The position numbers and the translations under genes were made by a program. Positions 19,601 to 28,275 of a stretch of 52,138 bases of DNA are shown one piece after another (the stretch's first letter is position 1; every line of letters begins with the position of its first letter). The notes below the pieces were generated by a model. That model did not search any database. It saw only the letters and a program-made list of their open reading frames with translations, and was not told the origin of the DNA. This DNA comes from Telmatospirillum sp. (GTDB taxonomy: Bacteria; Pseudomonadota; Alphaproteobacteria; Rhodospirillales; Magnetospirillaceae): assembly GCA_009712185.1 (NCBI GenBank), contig WASQ01000153.1, forward strand, positions 1 through 52,138, written 5' to 3'.

Positions 19601-21336
19601 CGGATTTGGTCGCGTCTATCACCGCCGGCGATGTCACGGTGGCCGGTGTTCTCGCCGCGGAAGCCCTGAAAAGCGCCGCCCGGTCGCGCAAATGGACCAT
19701 CGAGGTGGAGGTGCGGACCGCCGATGGCGTCCTCAATCCCCTGGGACGGACGCAGATCTCCGGGGCCCGGGCCCTGCTGCTGATCGGCCCCGGCCCTTCC
19801 GGCGACCCCCGCTTTGCCGGACTGGAGGTGGTCGCCGCGCCGCTTGCCGACGTGCTGGCGGACGCCGCCGGCGTGATCGATCGCGCCGGCGGCGGTTCCC
19901 CGGCGTCCCCCCCGGTGGCCGGCGGCGGCGAGGGCCGCAAAAGGATCGTCGCGATCACCTCCTGCCCGACCGGAATCGCCCACACCTTCATGGCCGCCGA
20001 AGGACTGCAACAGGCGGCGAAGGCGCTGGGACACGACATCCGGGTCGAGACCCAGGGATCGGTGGGCGCCAGGGATACCCTGACCGACGAGGAAATCCGC
20101 GACGCCGATCTGGTCCTGATCGCGGCCGACACACAGATCAATCTCAGCCGTTTCGCGGGCAAACGGGTGTTTCAAAGCGGAACCAAGGCCGCCATCAATG
20201 ACGGACAGGCGCTGGTGATCCGCGCCCTGGCGGAGGCGCAGATCCAAGGCGCCGCCGGCGGTTCCCTGGCCGCCACGGTCGCGGCGGAAAAAGCCCAGCG
20301 CGCGGGCGCGCGGACCGGCGCCTACAAGCATCTGATGACCGGCGTGTCCTACATGATCCCCTTTGTCGTCACCGGCGGCCTCCTGATCGCCGTCGCCTTC
20401 GCCCTGGGCGGCATCTACGCCTTCGACGACAGCCACAAGGGAACCCTGGCCTGGGCCCTGTTCCAGATCGGCGCCAAGTCCTCTTTCGCCCTGATGGTTC
20501 CCGCGCTGGCCGGATTCATCGCCTATTCCATCGCCGATCGTCCCGGCATCGCCCCCGGCATGGTCGGCGGCATGCTGGCATCCAGTCTGGGAGCCGGTTT
20601 CCTGGGCGGCCTCGCCGCCGGTTTCATCGCCGGCTACGGAACCGACTGGTTCAACCGCCATATCCGGCTTCACCGCAATCTGGAGGGATTGAAGCCCGTC
20701 CTGATCCTGCCGATCCTCGGTTCGCTGCTGACCGGCCTTCTGATGATCTATGTGGTGGGAACGCCGGTGGCGGGGCTGCTTGCGCTTCTGAGCGACTGGC
20801 TGAAAAGCCTGGCGGGCGGCAGCGCCATCCTGCTTGGCGTGCTGATCGGCGCCATGATGGCCTTCGATATGGGCGGGCCGGTCAACAAGGCGGCCTATGC
20901 CTTCGCCACCGGGCTTCTGGCCAGTCAGGTCTACACCCCGATGGCGGCGGCGATGGTGGCCGGCATGACGCCACCCCTTGGCATCGCCCTCGCCACCCGG
21001 CTGTTCTCCGGCCGCTTCACCCCCGACGAACGGGAGGCGGGCGGCGCCGCGGCGGTTCTGGGCCTCGCCTTCATTACCGAAGGCGCCATCCCCTTCGCCG
21101 CCCGCGACCCTTTGCGCGTCATTCCCTGCCTGATGTCCGGTTCCGCCGTTGCCGGGGCGCTGTCCATGGCCGCCGGCGCCGAACTCAAGGTTCCCCATGG
21201 CGGCATTTTCGTGCTTCCGATCCCCAACGCCGTCACCCACCTCGGCGTCTATTCCCTGGCACTGATCGCCGGAACCTTGGTGACGGCCGCGATGCTCCGT
21301 GTTCTCAAAAAACCGCTCCCGGCGCCTGCGTCCTGA
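19597..21336 (+). CDS. fruA: Fructose PTS permease, EIIBC component
   Basis: 579 residues. An N-terminal degenerate IIB' domain (~1-95) without an active Cys precedes a true IIB domain (~115-215), whose phospho-Cys 123 lies in [19 protein letters not shown] short linker leads to the IIC membrane domain (~238-575) with several transmembrane helices, including [20 protein letters not shown]. The substrate-site region [17 protein letters not shown] and the C-terminal [14 protein letters not shown] are both typical of fructose permeases. It takes up fructose as fructose 1-phosphate using phosphate from FruB. The start overlaps the fruK stop, consistent with translational coupling. Confidence 0.96.
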   Translation: MTDLVASITAGDVTVAGVLAAEALKSAARSRKWTIEVEVRTADGVLNPLGRTQISGARALLLIGPGPSGDPRFAGLEVVAAPLADVLADAAGVIDRAGGGSPASPPVAGGGEGRKRIVAITSCPTGIAHTFMAAEGLQQAAKALGHDIRVETQGSVGARDTLTDEEIRDADLVLIAADTQINLSRFAGKRVFQSGTKAAINDGQALVIRALAEAQIQGAAGGSLAATVAAEKAQRAGARTGAYKHLMTGVSYMIPFVVTGGLLIAVAFALGGIYAFDDSHKGTLAWALFQIGAKSSFALMVPALAGFIAYSIADRPGIAPGMVGGMLASSLGAGFLGGLAAGFIAGYGTDWFNRHIRLHRNLEGLKPVLILPILGSLLTGLLMIYVVGTPVAGLLALLSDWLKSLAGGSAILLGVLIGAMMAFDMGGPVNKAAYAFATGLLASQVYTPMAAAMVAGMTPPLGIALATRLFSGRFTPDEREAGGAAAVLGLAFITEGAIPFAARDPLRVIPCLMSGSAVAGALSMAAGAELKVPHGGIFVLPIPNAVTHLGVYSLALIAGTLVTAAMLRVLKKPLPAPAS

Positions 21337-21376
21337 CACCTCTCAGCAAAAAAGACTCCGTCCAAGGAGAACCGTC

Positions 21377-22588
21377 ATGAAGAAAGCGATTTTTCCCGTC
21401 GGTATTTCGGTCCTGCTGTTTTCGACATCCGTTTTCGCGAAGGACTTCGTCCTCACCGATGTCGCCACCAATCTGGAACTTGCGAGCTGGCAGATCACGT
21501 CCGAAGAGCTGGGGCTGACCGATACGTCCGCATTCACCGTCACCAAAAAAACGCTGCACGGCGGCAGGCAGGAAGGCAGCACGCTGATCACCGTCGAGAC
21601 GAAGGATCTCCAGGTCTCGCTGATCCCGACCCGCGGCATGGACATCTTCGCCATCAAAAGCGGCGACCTGCGCTATGGCTGGACCTCGCCGGTCGACGAG
21701 ATCGTCAACCCCGCCTATATCGCCCTCGACATGCGCAACGGCCTCGGCTGGCTGGACGGGTTCAACGAAATGATGGTCCGCTGCGGCTTCGAATGGACCG
21801 GACATCCCGGCCGGGAAAAGGACAGGCTGATGAGCCTGCACGGCCGGGCCGGCAACACGCCCGCCTCCAAGGTGGTCGTCAGCGTCGACGACGCGCCGCC
21901 CCACACCATTCATGTCAGGGGCCTGCTGAAGGAAAACACCTTCAAATTCAGCGCTCTCGAAACATGGACCGACATGTCGGTCACGCCCGGCGTGAAAACC
22001 GTCAAAATCCATGACGAACTGACCAACAACAGCGACTACGACCGCGACTACCAGATCATCTATCACAGCAATTTCGGCGCCCCGCTGCTGGAGGAGGGTG
22101 CGACGGTCGCGGCGCCCGTGAAGGAAATCTCCCCGTTCAACGATTATGCGAAAAAAGGCCTGACGGACTGGCGGACCTATCCGGGTCCGACCAGAGGCTA
22201 TGACGAAATGGTCTTCAATCTGGTCCCCTATGCGGACAAGGATGGCCGCACGGTGGCCATGCTTCGCGACAAGGCGGCGGACCGGGGCATCGCCGTTCGC
22301 TTCGATACCCGTCAGTTGCCGGTTCTGACGCTGTGGAAGAATACCGATACCCTGAAGCAGGGTTACGTGACCGGGATCGAGCCGGGAACCAGTTACGCCT
22401 ATCCACGCCAGATCGAACGCACGCAAGGCCGGGTCAGGACCCTTGCCCCCAATGGCACGCAGTCATTCGATCTGGAATATCAGCTGTTGACCTCGCCCGG
22501 GGAAATCGACGCCGTCGAGAGGGAAATTCTGTCCATCGCCTCCGGTCGACCGACAAAAATCATCAGACAGCCGATCGCCAAAGAATAA
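21377..22588 (+). CDS. Exported DUF4432 aldose-1-epimerase-like protein
   Basis: 403 residues from MKKAIFPVGISVLLFSTSVFA, a Sec signal peptide, with AAGGAGA about six bases upstream. The mature part is a galactose-mutarotase-like beta-sandwich of the DUF4432 type: LIPTRGMDIFAIKSGDLRYG, MVRCGFEWTGHPG, SLHGRAGNTPA, IYHSNFGAPLLEEGATVAAP and GIEPGTSYAYPRQIE. Conserved His and Glu residues at the expected ends of the sandwich support a sugar-binding or epimerase role. It follows fruA by 40 bases on the same strand, so it is likely the last gene of the fructose operon. It may interconvert sugar anomers in the periplasm before uptake; that is inference. Confidence 0.82.
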   Translation: MKKAIFPVGISVLLFSTSVFAKDFVLTDVATNLELASWQITSEELGLTDTSAFTVTKKTLHGGRQEGSTLITVETKDLQVSLIPTRGMDIFAIKSGDLRYGWTSPVDEIVNPAYIALDMRNGLGWLDGFNEMMVRCGFEWTGHPGREKDRLMSLHGRAGNTPASKVVVSVDDAPPHTIHVRGLLKENTFKFSALETWTDMSVTPGVKTVKIHDELTNNSDYDRDYQIIYHSNFGAPLLEEGATVAAPVKEISPFNDYAKKGLTDWRTYPGPTRGYDEMVFNLVPYADKDGRTVAMLRDKAADRGIAVRFDTRQLPVLTLWKNTDTLKQGYVTGIEPGTSYAYPRQIERTQGRVRTLAPNGTQSFDLEYQLLTSPGEIDAVEREILSIASGRPTKIIRQPIAKE

Positions 22589-22658
22589 TCCGGGCGCAGG
22601 GGGATGAGGCCGGCCTCCGCGGAAGAGTCCCGATCCGTGCAGCCCGCGCATCGTCCCG

Positions 22659-23144
22659 TCAGTCCGAAGCGGCAAGGTAGAGACCGGCCACCGCTTCGAT
22701 GCCGGCCTGATCGTCGGTGTCGAAGCGGCCGGGCAGAGGACTGTCGAGATCGATCACCCCGACGACCGTTTCCCCCCGGCATAACGGAACCACCAGTTCG
22801 GAACGGGAGTCGGCGTCGCAGGCGATATGCCCCGGGAATGCGTGCACGTCGGGAACCAGAACCGTCCGGCGGCGGGCCACCGCCGCGCCACAGACGCCGC
22901 GCCCCACGGCGATCCGCACGCAGGCCGGCTTTCCCTGGAACGGGCCCAGCACCAGTTCGCCGCCCTTCAGGAAATAGAACCCGGCCCAGTTGAGACCGGG
23001 CATCAACTGGTACAGCAGGGCGGAGGTGTTGGCGGCGTTGGCGACGGGGTCGCGCTCTCCCTCCAGAAGGCCCCGCAACTGCCGGGACAATTCCTCATAA
23101 AACTCCGTCTTCGACAGGCCGTCGATCGCGTTGGCCGTGAACAT
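22659..23144 (-). CDS. msrC: Free methionine-(R)-sulfoxide reductase (GAF domain)
   Basis: 161 residues, a single GAF domain. The family pattern LNWAGFYFLKGGELVLGPFQGKPAC is followed by VRIAVGRGVCGAAVARRRT and DVHAFPGHIACDADSRSE. Three cysteines, at about residues 75, 85 and 109, correspond to the catalytic and resolving cysteines of E. coli MsrC/YebR-type enzymes, so the protein is expected to reduce free Met-R-sulfoxide in the cytoplasm with thioredoxin. It begins the leftward reading downstream of the convergent fructose operon. Confidence 0.92.
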   Translation of the reverse strand: MFTANAIDGLSKTEFYEELSRQLRGLLEGERDPVANAANTSALLYQLMPGLNWAGFYFLKGGELVLGPFQGKPACVRIAVGRGVCGAAVARRRTVLVPDVHAFPGHIACDADSRSELVVPLCRGETVVGVIDLDSPLPGRFDTDDQAGIEAVAGLYLAASD

Positions 23145-23169
23145 CCCGGATCCTCCTTCGGTCAGTCAG

Positions 23170-23625
23170 TCAGGGGCCCGCCCGGAAGGCGGCCGGCAGA
23201 GCCTGGCCCGCGGGCCAGGCCAGAAGATGGCTGTCGCAGTCCCTGCAATCAGAGCTGCCAAAGCCCGGGACCGGAACCGGCAGCCCGGACAGCGCCCGGA
23301 CCAGGGCGCATTCGTCGCCATCCGGAACGACCCAGACCCCGGCGACGGAGCCTTGCGTGGTCAGGCGGTCGACATGCCAGCGCACCGGCTTGTCGCGGCG
23401 CATATGGCGGCGGACCCGGGCGGCGATGCCCCCCGGTCCCCGCGCGCTGCCGCAATAGAGATAGCGTCCCGACGGCAGGCGGACCGGGGCCCGCCCGGGC
23501 AGGACGACGGACAGGCCGCGCGCCATATCCAGCAACAGCACATAGGCGCCCGCCACCGCCGGAAGGGAAAGACCGTCGCGATGAAAGGCCAGCGGCGCCG
23601 GGCCGTCCTCGTCAATGCAGCTCAT
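23170..23625 (-). CDS. GIY-YIG-like DUF123 protein
   Basis: 151 residues. GAYVLLLDMARG and GRYLYCGSARGPGGIAARVRRHMR correspond to the GIY...YIG core. The DUF123 signature follows: VRWHVDRLT, then GFGSSDCRDCDSHLL with a CxxC near the C-terminus. DUF123 occurs in archaea and bacteria alone or fused to DNA-repair nucleases; a nuclease role is likely by fold but unproven. The start overlaps the end of the DUF2059 gene by 14 bases. Confidence 0.85.
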   Translation of the reverse strand: MSCIDEDGPAPLAFHRDGLSLPAVAGAYVLLLDMARGLSVVLPGRAPVRLPSGRYLYCGSARGPGGIAARVRRHMRRDKPVRWHVDRLTTQGSVAGVWVVPDGDECALVRALSGLPVPVPGFGSSDCRDCDSHLLAWPAGQALPAAFRAGP

Positions 23626-24124
23626 AGCCCTTCGATTTCAGCGTGTCGACCAGACGGGGCAGCACCTTCTGCGCCACCTGCTGCCCGAAAGGCGTGGTCA
23701 GGGCCAGCGTCTGGGGAAGGATCACACTTTGTTTCGCCATCACGCTGCGGCCGACGGGACTGGTGTAGAAGGCGTAAAGGGCGTCGACCTCCTGGTCGGT
23801 GTAGGTCGCGGCGTAAAGGCCTTCGACCTTGCGGATCAGGTCGGGCAGCGCGGCCTGATATTCCTCGACGAAAATGCCGCGCAGCCCGTCCAGGACATCG
23901 GCCGGAATCGCGTGATTGCCGCGCAGCAGAGCCGAGGCCATCTGCGGCCACAGGGCATCGATCATGCGCTGGGTGGTGGTGGAGGTCAGACCGGTCGACA
24001 ACTGGACGATCTCATGCAGCTTTTCCGCCTTGGTCTCCGCCAGGGCGGACGGGGCCGAACGACAGAGAAGAAGACCGGCAAGCAGCAGGCTGGTCAACAG
24101 CGTGCGACCGGACAGCGCGATCAT
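23612..24124 (-). CDS. Secreted DUF2059 protein
   Basis: 170 residues from MIALSGRTLLTSLLLAGLLL, a signal peptide ending near SALAE; an upstream in-frame ATG at 24160 would bury it. The C-terminal part is the DUF2059 helical domain: FVEEYQAALPDLIRKVEGLYAATYTDQEVDALYAFY, of which YTDQEVDALYAFYTSPVG is the signature, then LPQTLALTTPFGQQV. Members are periplasmic and of unknown function. It overlaps the GIY-YIG gene by 14 bases, so both are probably on one transcript. Confidence 0.85.
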   Translation of the reverse strand: MIALSGRTLLTSLLLAGLLLCRSAPSALAETKAEKLHEIVQLSTGLTSTTTQRMIDALWPQMASALLRGNHAIPADVLDGLRGIFVEEYQAALPDLIRKVEGLYAATYTDQEVDALYAFYTSPVGRSVMAKQSVILPQTLALTTPFGQQVAQKVLPRLVDTLKSKGYELH

Positions 24125-24214
24125 CGGGATTCTCCCTTGGGGTCGAAAACCGCCCCACACTGCCCCAAGCCGCGGCCCGGCACAACCGTCCCCCGGACCT
24201 GTCTGACGGCCGTG

Positions 24215-25069
24215 TCAGACATTGACGTCGATCAGCACCGCCAGGAACAGGCCCACCAGATAGATCATCGACCCCAGGAAGTTGCGCCGCGCCCAGGCCC
24301 GGTCCGGCTGTCGCAACAACCCCAGATTGATCCAGAGGAACCAGCCGCCCAGAGCCGCCGCCCCGGCGCCATAGCCCCATCCCAGCACCCCGGCCGCCAC
24401 GGGCGCCAAAGAAGAGGCGCCCAGCAGTACGCTGTTGATCAGGATGGCGCGCGCCGTCGCCCGGTCGCCGTGGATCACCGGCAGCATCGGCACCCGCGCC
24501 CGCGCATAATCGTCCTTCAGCAGGATGGCGAGGCTCCAGAAATGGCTGGGCGTCCACAGGAACAGCGTCACCGCCAGAAGGCAGGGCAACAGCCAGCGGC
24601 CGGGGTCGACCGCGGCGCCACCGGCCAGCACCGCGAAACTGCCGGCGGCGCCACCGATCACGATGTTGAGCCAGGTGCGTCTTTTCAACCATACCGTGTA
24701 GACGATGGCATAGAAGAAGGCGCCCAGAAACAGATGCAGCGCGACCACCCCGTTGAAGGCCGCCACCGCCAGACCGCATCCCCCGGCCAGAAGCGCGCCG
24801 GCCAGCCACAGAACATGACGGGGATGGCGGGTCAGGCCCGCGGCCAGCGGACGCTTGCAGGTCCGCGACATCAGACGGTCAATGTCGCGATCGTAAAAGT
24901 GGTTGAACACGGAGGAACTGGCCGACCCCAGAAGCATCGCCAGCGACAGGATGGCCAGACGCAGCGGATCGACCCGGTCGGCGACCGCCACATAGCCCAT
25001 CACGGCCATCAGCGCCACCATCAGGCCGATGCGCAGCTTCATCAGTTCCACATAGGATCCGAACGTCAT
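24215..25069 (-). CDS. ctaB: Protoheme IX farnesyltransferase (heme O synthase)
   Basis: 284 residues with about eight or nine transmembrane segments of the UbiA superfamily. The first Asp-rich motif NHFYDRDIDRLMSRTCKRPL, the second DYARARVPMLPVIHGD, and the N-terminal YVELMKLRIGLMV are intact. It farnesylates heme B to heme O, the precursor of the heme A used by CoxA encoded 15 kb away. It overlaps the upstream oxidase-subunit-I-like gene by four bases (25066-25069). No ctaA (heme A synthase) gene is in the window. Confidence 0.95.
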   Translation of the reverse strand: MTFGSYVELMKLRIGLMVALMAVMGYVAVADRVDPLRLAILSLAMLLGSASSSVFNHFYDRDIDRLMSRTCKRPLAAGLTRHPRHVLWLAGALLAGGCGLAVAAFNGVVALHLFLGAFFYAIVYTVWLKRRTWLNIVIGGAAGSFAVLAGGAAVDPGRWLLPCLLAVTLFLWTPSHFWSLAILLKDDYARARVPMLPVIHGDRATARAILINSVLLGASSLAPVAAGVLGWGYGAGAAALGGWFLWINLGLLRQPDRAWARRNFLGSMIYLVGLFLAVLIDVNV

Positions 25070-26484
25070 CTTGCGCGTTCCCCCTTCTTATCGTTGATCC
25101 CGGTCTCCTTGCTCACGGCTTTTTTGACCTCCGCCTTGTCGCCCGGCGTCATCAGACGCGCCAGGGCCAGCCACACGAACAGGACGCCGCCGGCCACCGC
25201 GATGGCGCCCCCTGTTCCGGTCATGGCCATGCCGATCAGTTTGCGGGTGCTGTCCAATCCCTGGTCCGTGCCCGCGACCTTGCGGCCCACGCCGGCTCCG
25301 CCGGCCAGGAACATGCCCGCCGAGAACAGCGCCTGCCCGCCGCCGTAGAGCCAGAAGGACAGACGCGGTCCCCCGGAAGGGCCGCTGTTTTTCAGCAGCG
25401 CGGGAAACAGGAAGGTGAACACCATCGCCATGAACGCCAGATTCACCCCGCCGATGACCGCGTGATAATGGGCGGGCGTCCGTGCGTCCGATCCGTCGGC
25501 AAAGGCGCCGAAGACGCCCCCAAGGCCGAACAGCACCAGCGACAGGACGAGGCCCACGAAGGCCAGCGAACGCCAGTTCCGGGGTCCCCGGACCAGGGCG
25601 CGAACCAGCGCCGCGCCGACCACCAGCGGCGGCAGTGGCAGGCCGGTCCAGTAAAGCCAGGTGAAGGCGCGGCGCAGATCCTCGGCCCCGGGGGGAAACA
25701 GTCCGTACAGGACGGGACCCGGCAATCCGGCCAGCACCAGCACGCCCATGACCGCGATCCACGCGCGATGCGGCAGCGGCAGGCGGCCGAACACCCGTTC
25801 CCCCAGGACCTGCCAGCCGGTCAGCAACAAGCCGGTATGGACGAATTGCAGCAGATGGCCGCCGCCCCAGAACAACGGCTCGGCGACGCCGGCCCCGATC
25901 CCGCCCGGCAGGCCGGACCATGCCAGAGCGAAGCAGATCAGGGCCAGAAGATAAAGCACGCCCGAGGCGCCGACGCCGACGGTGACCGCGCCGCTCCAGA
26001 CCGGCGGACGGATCAGCATATGGATCACCGGCAGGGCCACGCCGGCCGCCAGGGCGACCAATCCGGCGAAAAACGCGGGGTGGGTCAGAACCGGCACATA
26101 ATTGTTGAGGGACGGCTCCCCCTGGTTGGCCAGCGTCGGCACCAGCAACAGCAGGGCGCCCCCGACGGCCAGCGCCAGCCCCAGCGCGCAGGGCAGCGAT
26201 CCGGGACGCACGGCGGACGCCAGACCGCCCAGCATGGCGAGATACCAGACCACGAAAGCGAACACGACATGCGCCACCAGCGCCTTGCGGAAAAAGCTCT
26301 GCCAGGGCCAGGGCAGCCAGTCCTGAACCACCGGGGTCCGCGACATCGCCAGCAGAAGCGCGAGCCCGCCGGCCACCGCCAGGGATCCCACCGCGAGGAA
26401 CATCCATCCGGAGAGAATGCGCCGGGCGGTCCGGTCGAGACCGGCGGGCGGCAGTCCGGCGGGAAGATCGAGCGTGTCCTTCAT
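25066..26484 (-). CDS. Heme-copper oxidase subunit I-like membrane protein, apparently without the CuB His pair
   Basis: 472 residues from MKDTLDLPAGLPPAGL, with GAGGACGG upstream; the longer frame to 26538 has a cysteine-rich non-homologous start. About 12 transmembrane segments resemble the NorB/cbb3 branch: helix II VAHVVFAFVVWYLAMLGG, helix VI LFWGGGHLLQFVHTG, and helix X ARTPAHYHAVIGGVNLAF. Heme-ligand histidines of helices II and X and one CuB-type His in helix VI are visible. I find no HH pair in the segment expected to be helix VII, YWTGLPLPPLVVGAALV. It may be a quinol- or heme-binding relative without O2 or NO chemistry. Genes upstream (DUF420, small protein) and downstream (ctaB) all relate to oxidases. 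Confidence 0.75.
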   Translation of the reverse strand: MKDTLDLPAGLPPAGLDRTARRILSGWMFLAVGSLAVAGGLALLLAMSRTPVVQDWLPWPWQSFFRKALVAHVVFAFVVWYLAMLGGLASAVRPGSLPCALGLALAVGGALLLLVPTLANQGEPSLNNYVPVLTHPAFFAGLVALAAGVALPVIHMLIRPPVWSGAVTVGVGASGVLYLLALICFALAWSGLPGGIGAGVAEPLFWGGGHLLQFVHTGLLLTGWQVLGERVFGRLPLPHRAWIAVMGVLVLAGLPGPVLYGLFPPGAEDLRRAFTWLYWTGLPLPPLVVGAALVRALVRGPRNWRSLAFVGLVLSLVLFGLGGVFGAFADGSDARTPAHYHAVIGGVNLAFMAMVFTFLFPALLKNSGPSGGPRLSFWLYGGGQALFSAGMFLAGGAGVGRKVAGTDQGLDSTRKLIGMAMTGTGGAIAVAGGVLFVWLALARLMTPGDKAEVKKAVSKETGINDKKGERAR

Positions 26485-26497
26485 CGCGCGTCCGTCC

Positions 26498-26926
26498 TCA
26501 TGCCGCCGCGGGACGGTACACGTGGTACAGCAGGACATAGACCGCGATGCCGGTCACCGACACATAAAGCCACACCGGAAAGGTCCAGCGCGCCAGCGCG
26601 CGATGCCGTTCGAAGGCGCCACGACGGGCGCGCCACACGGTCAGGGCCACCATCGGCGTCACCGCCACGGCCAGCCCGACATGCGAAACCAGCATGGCGA
26701 AATAGAGCGGGCGGATCACCCCCTGGCCGGTGAAGACGAATACCGGCGCGGTAACATGATGGGCGAGATAGGCCAGCAGGAACAACACCGACGTCGCCAC
26801 GGCGGCCGTCATCACGCGCCGGTGCGCCTGCCGATAGCCAAGCCGGATCAGGCAGCCGCCGGTCAGCAGAAGAGCCCCGGCCAGGGCATTCAGCCCGGCG
26901 GTCAGATGCGGCAACAGGTCGGCCAT
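26498..26926 (-). CDS. DUF420 membrane protein (CtaM-like)
   Basis: 142 residues from MADLLPHLTAGLNALAG; an upstream in-frame ATG at 27049 overlaps the small gene and is rejected. Four transmembrane segments are present with the DUF420 landmarks: GCLIRLGYRQAHRRVMTAAV, HHVTAPVFVFTGQGVIRPLYF, SHVGLAVAVTPMVALTVW and HRALARWTFPVWLYVSVTG. Bacillus CtaM, a member of this family, is needed to assemble caa3 oxidase, so a role in heme-copper oxidase maturation is likely. It sits 13 bases before the subunit-I-like gene and four bases after the small membrane-protein gene. Confidence 0.85.
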   Translation of the reverse strand: MADLLPHLTAGLNALAGALLLTGGCLIRLGYRQAHRRVMTAAVATSVLFLLAYLAHHVTAPVFVFTGQGVIRPLYFAMLVSHVGLAVAVTPMVALTVWRARRGAFERHRALARWTFPVWLYVSVTGIAVYVLLYHVYRPAAA

Positions 26927-26930
26927 GCCG

Positions 26931-27059
26931 TCAGAAGCCCTGTGTCCACCGCCAGGTGATGGCGAGATAGAGGGCAAGGGCGAGAAAGCCCAGCCCGAGC
27001 GCCAGAACACGGTTATGCCTTGCCGGATCCGCCTGATCCGCTTTCGCACGGCTGGTCAT
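26931..27059 (-). CDS. 42-residue single-span membrane protein, possible oxidase assembly factor
   Basis: MTSRAKADQADPARHNRVLA begins the protein, followed by one transmembrane segment (LGLGFLALALYLAIT) and a short tail WRWTQGF. GAAGGA lies nine bases before the ATG. It is the first gene of the leftward oxidase-associated set, four bases upstream of the DUF420 gene. Small proteins of this shape (CoxF-like) occur in alphaproteobacterial cytochrome oxidase operons, which is my basis for the suggestion. Confidence 0.65.
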   Translation of the reverse strand: MTSRAKADQADPARHNRVLALGLGFLALALYLAITWRWTQGF

Positions 27060-27277
27060 GAGGATCGTCCTTCGTCCGGGGTTATCCGATAGAGGTTAGT
27101 TACGTGGGGAGGCGGCACGCCCGCGAAAAGCCCTGTCCCAACGCACAGGAGAAAAAGTTCTCATGTCTAAAAATTGCCGGGCGGGGTTCCCACTCTCTTG
27201 ATATCCGCCATCGTAATCACCTGATTACATGTGGAGATACAACTAATCAGCGAAATTCCGGACACACCGGAAACGGG
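27060..27277. promoter_or_regulatory. Divergent spacer between the oxidase-associated operon and the DUF2189 gene
   Basis: 218 bases, AT-richer than its flanks in 27135-27275. It contains GTAATCA-CC-TGATTAC at 27213-27228, a perfect 7-base inverted repeat with a 2-base centre and the size of a dimeric-repressor operator. No gene is seen here; a frame opening at 27104 is not supported by homology or a ribosome site. Confidence 0.5.
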
Positions 27278-28066
27278 ATGGAGATGACAATGATCGCACC
27301 AGGCGTCCTTGGTTCCCAGGCTCACTCGCTGCCCGTCCGGCAGGTTTCGGTCGAGGCGCCAAGCCTCTGGCTGATCGCCGCCTGGCGGGATTTCCGCCGC
27401 GCCCCGTTTTTGTCCATCGGTTACGGCGCGCTGTTCGTCCTTGCGGGCTATGTCATCCTGCTGGGCCTTCACAATGTCGGTCTCGCCAGCCTGATCCCGA
27501 CCGCCGTGGCCGGCTTTTTCCTGGTCGCGCCGATCCTGGCGGTGGGCCTTTACGAGGTCAGCCGGCGGATCGAGACAGGCGACAGCCCGTCCTTCGCGAC
27601 CTCACTGTCCGCGCTTGGGCGCAATTCCGGCGCCCTGGCGGCGGTCGGTCTGGTTCTGACCCTGTTTCTCGCTGCCTGGGTTCAGGTCGCGCTGCTGATT
27701 TTCATGCTGTTCTTCCACCAGCAGCCGCCCGCCCTCGATCATTTTCTGACCGGCATCCTGACCTCGCCGGAGGCCGTTCCCTTCCTTGTCGTCGGCACCG
27801 CCGTGGGTTACGCGATCGCCTCGGTGGTGTTCGCCATTTCGGCGGTTTCCATTCCCCTGCTTCTGGACCGCAACGTCCCGGCGTTGGTCGCCATCGCCAC
27901 CAGCATCGCGGCGGTTCGCGCCAACTGGCTGGTGATGCTGGGCTGGGCCGCGACCATCGTGGTTCTGGTCGGAGCCGGAATCGCGACCTTCTTCATCGGT
28001 CTGGCGGTCACGGTTCCCCTGACCGCCTATGCGACCTGGCACGCCTACCGGACGCTGGTGGAATAA
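27278..28066 (+). CDS. DUF2189 integral membrane protein
   Basis: 262 residues from MEMTMIAPGVLG; M5 (27290) is an alternative because GGAG precedes it at good spacing. The protein has about six transmembrane segments. The DUF2189 pattern is present: the soluble start PSLWLIAAWRDFRRAPFLSIGYGALFV, then PILAVGLYEVSRRIETGD, VSIPLLLDRNVP and the end AYATWHAYRTLV. Function is unknown across the family, though these genes often neighbour respiratory genes in alphaproteobacteria. Here it diverges from an oxidase-associated operon across a spacer with an operator-like palindrome. Confidence 0.85.
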   Translation: MEMTMIAPGVLGSQAHSLPVRQVSVEAPSLWLIAAWRDFRRAPFLSIGYGALFVLAGYVILLGLHNVGLASLIPTAVAGFFLVAPILAVGLYEVSRRIETGDSPSFATSLSALGRNSGALAAVGLVLTLFLAAWVQVALLIFMLFFHQQPPALDHFLTGILTSPEAVPFLVVGTAVGYAIASVVFAISAVSIPLLLDRNVPALVAIATSIAAVRANWLVMLGWAATIVVLVGAGIATFFIGLAVTVPLTAYATWHAYRTLVE

Positions 28067-28157
28067 GCATGCACGCCATTTCCGGACCGCTGTCGCCCGG
28101 AAAAGCGGTGGCGGCCCGGAGGGCCGCGCCCGGCGCTTGAGGAATTGACCAGGAAAA

Positions 28158-28189
28158 GCACGGCAATCGGGTTCACCCGGTTGCCGTGC
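28158..28189 (+). terminator. Strong hairpin downstream of the DUF2189 gene
   Basis: GCACGGCAATCGGGT and ACCCGGTTGCCGTGC form a 15-bp stem with one G-T pair and a tiny loop, about 90 bases after the stop. No T-run follows, so it may be a weak or Rho-assisted terminator or a stabilising structure. Confidence 0.5.
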
Positions 28190-28275
28190 CGCGATGACCT
28201 TGCGCCCCATTCCGTACCGGCTCGAAAATCGCTATGCTGTCTCAGTTTCGAGACGACATAGGATCAATCTCCTTC

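Noticed and set aside
18553-21339. 928-residue open frame on the - strand
   Set aside because: It is the antisense shadow of fruK/fruA in high-GC DNA, with a Gly/Asp/Gln/His-rich composition and no domains.
27195-27220. FNR site in the DUF2189 promoter region
   Set aside because: TTGAT is present at 27199, but the matching ATCAA half does not occur at the required 4-base spacing.
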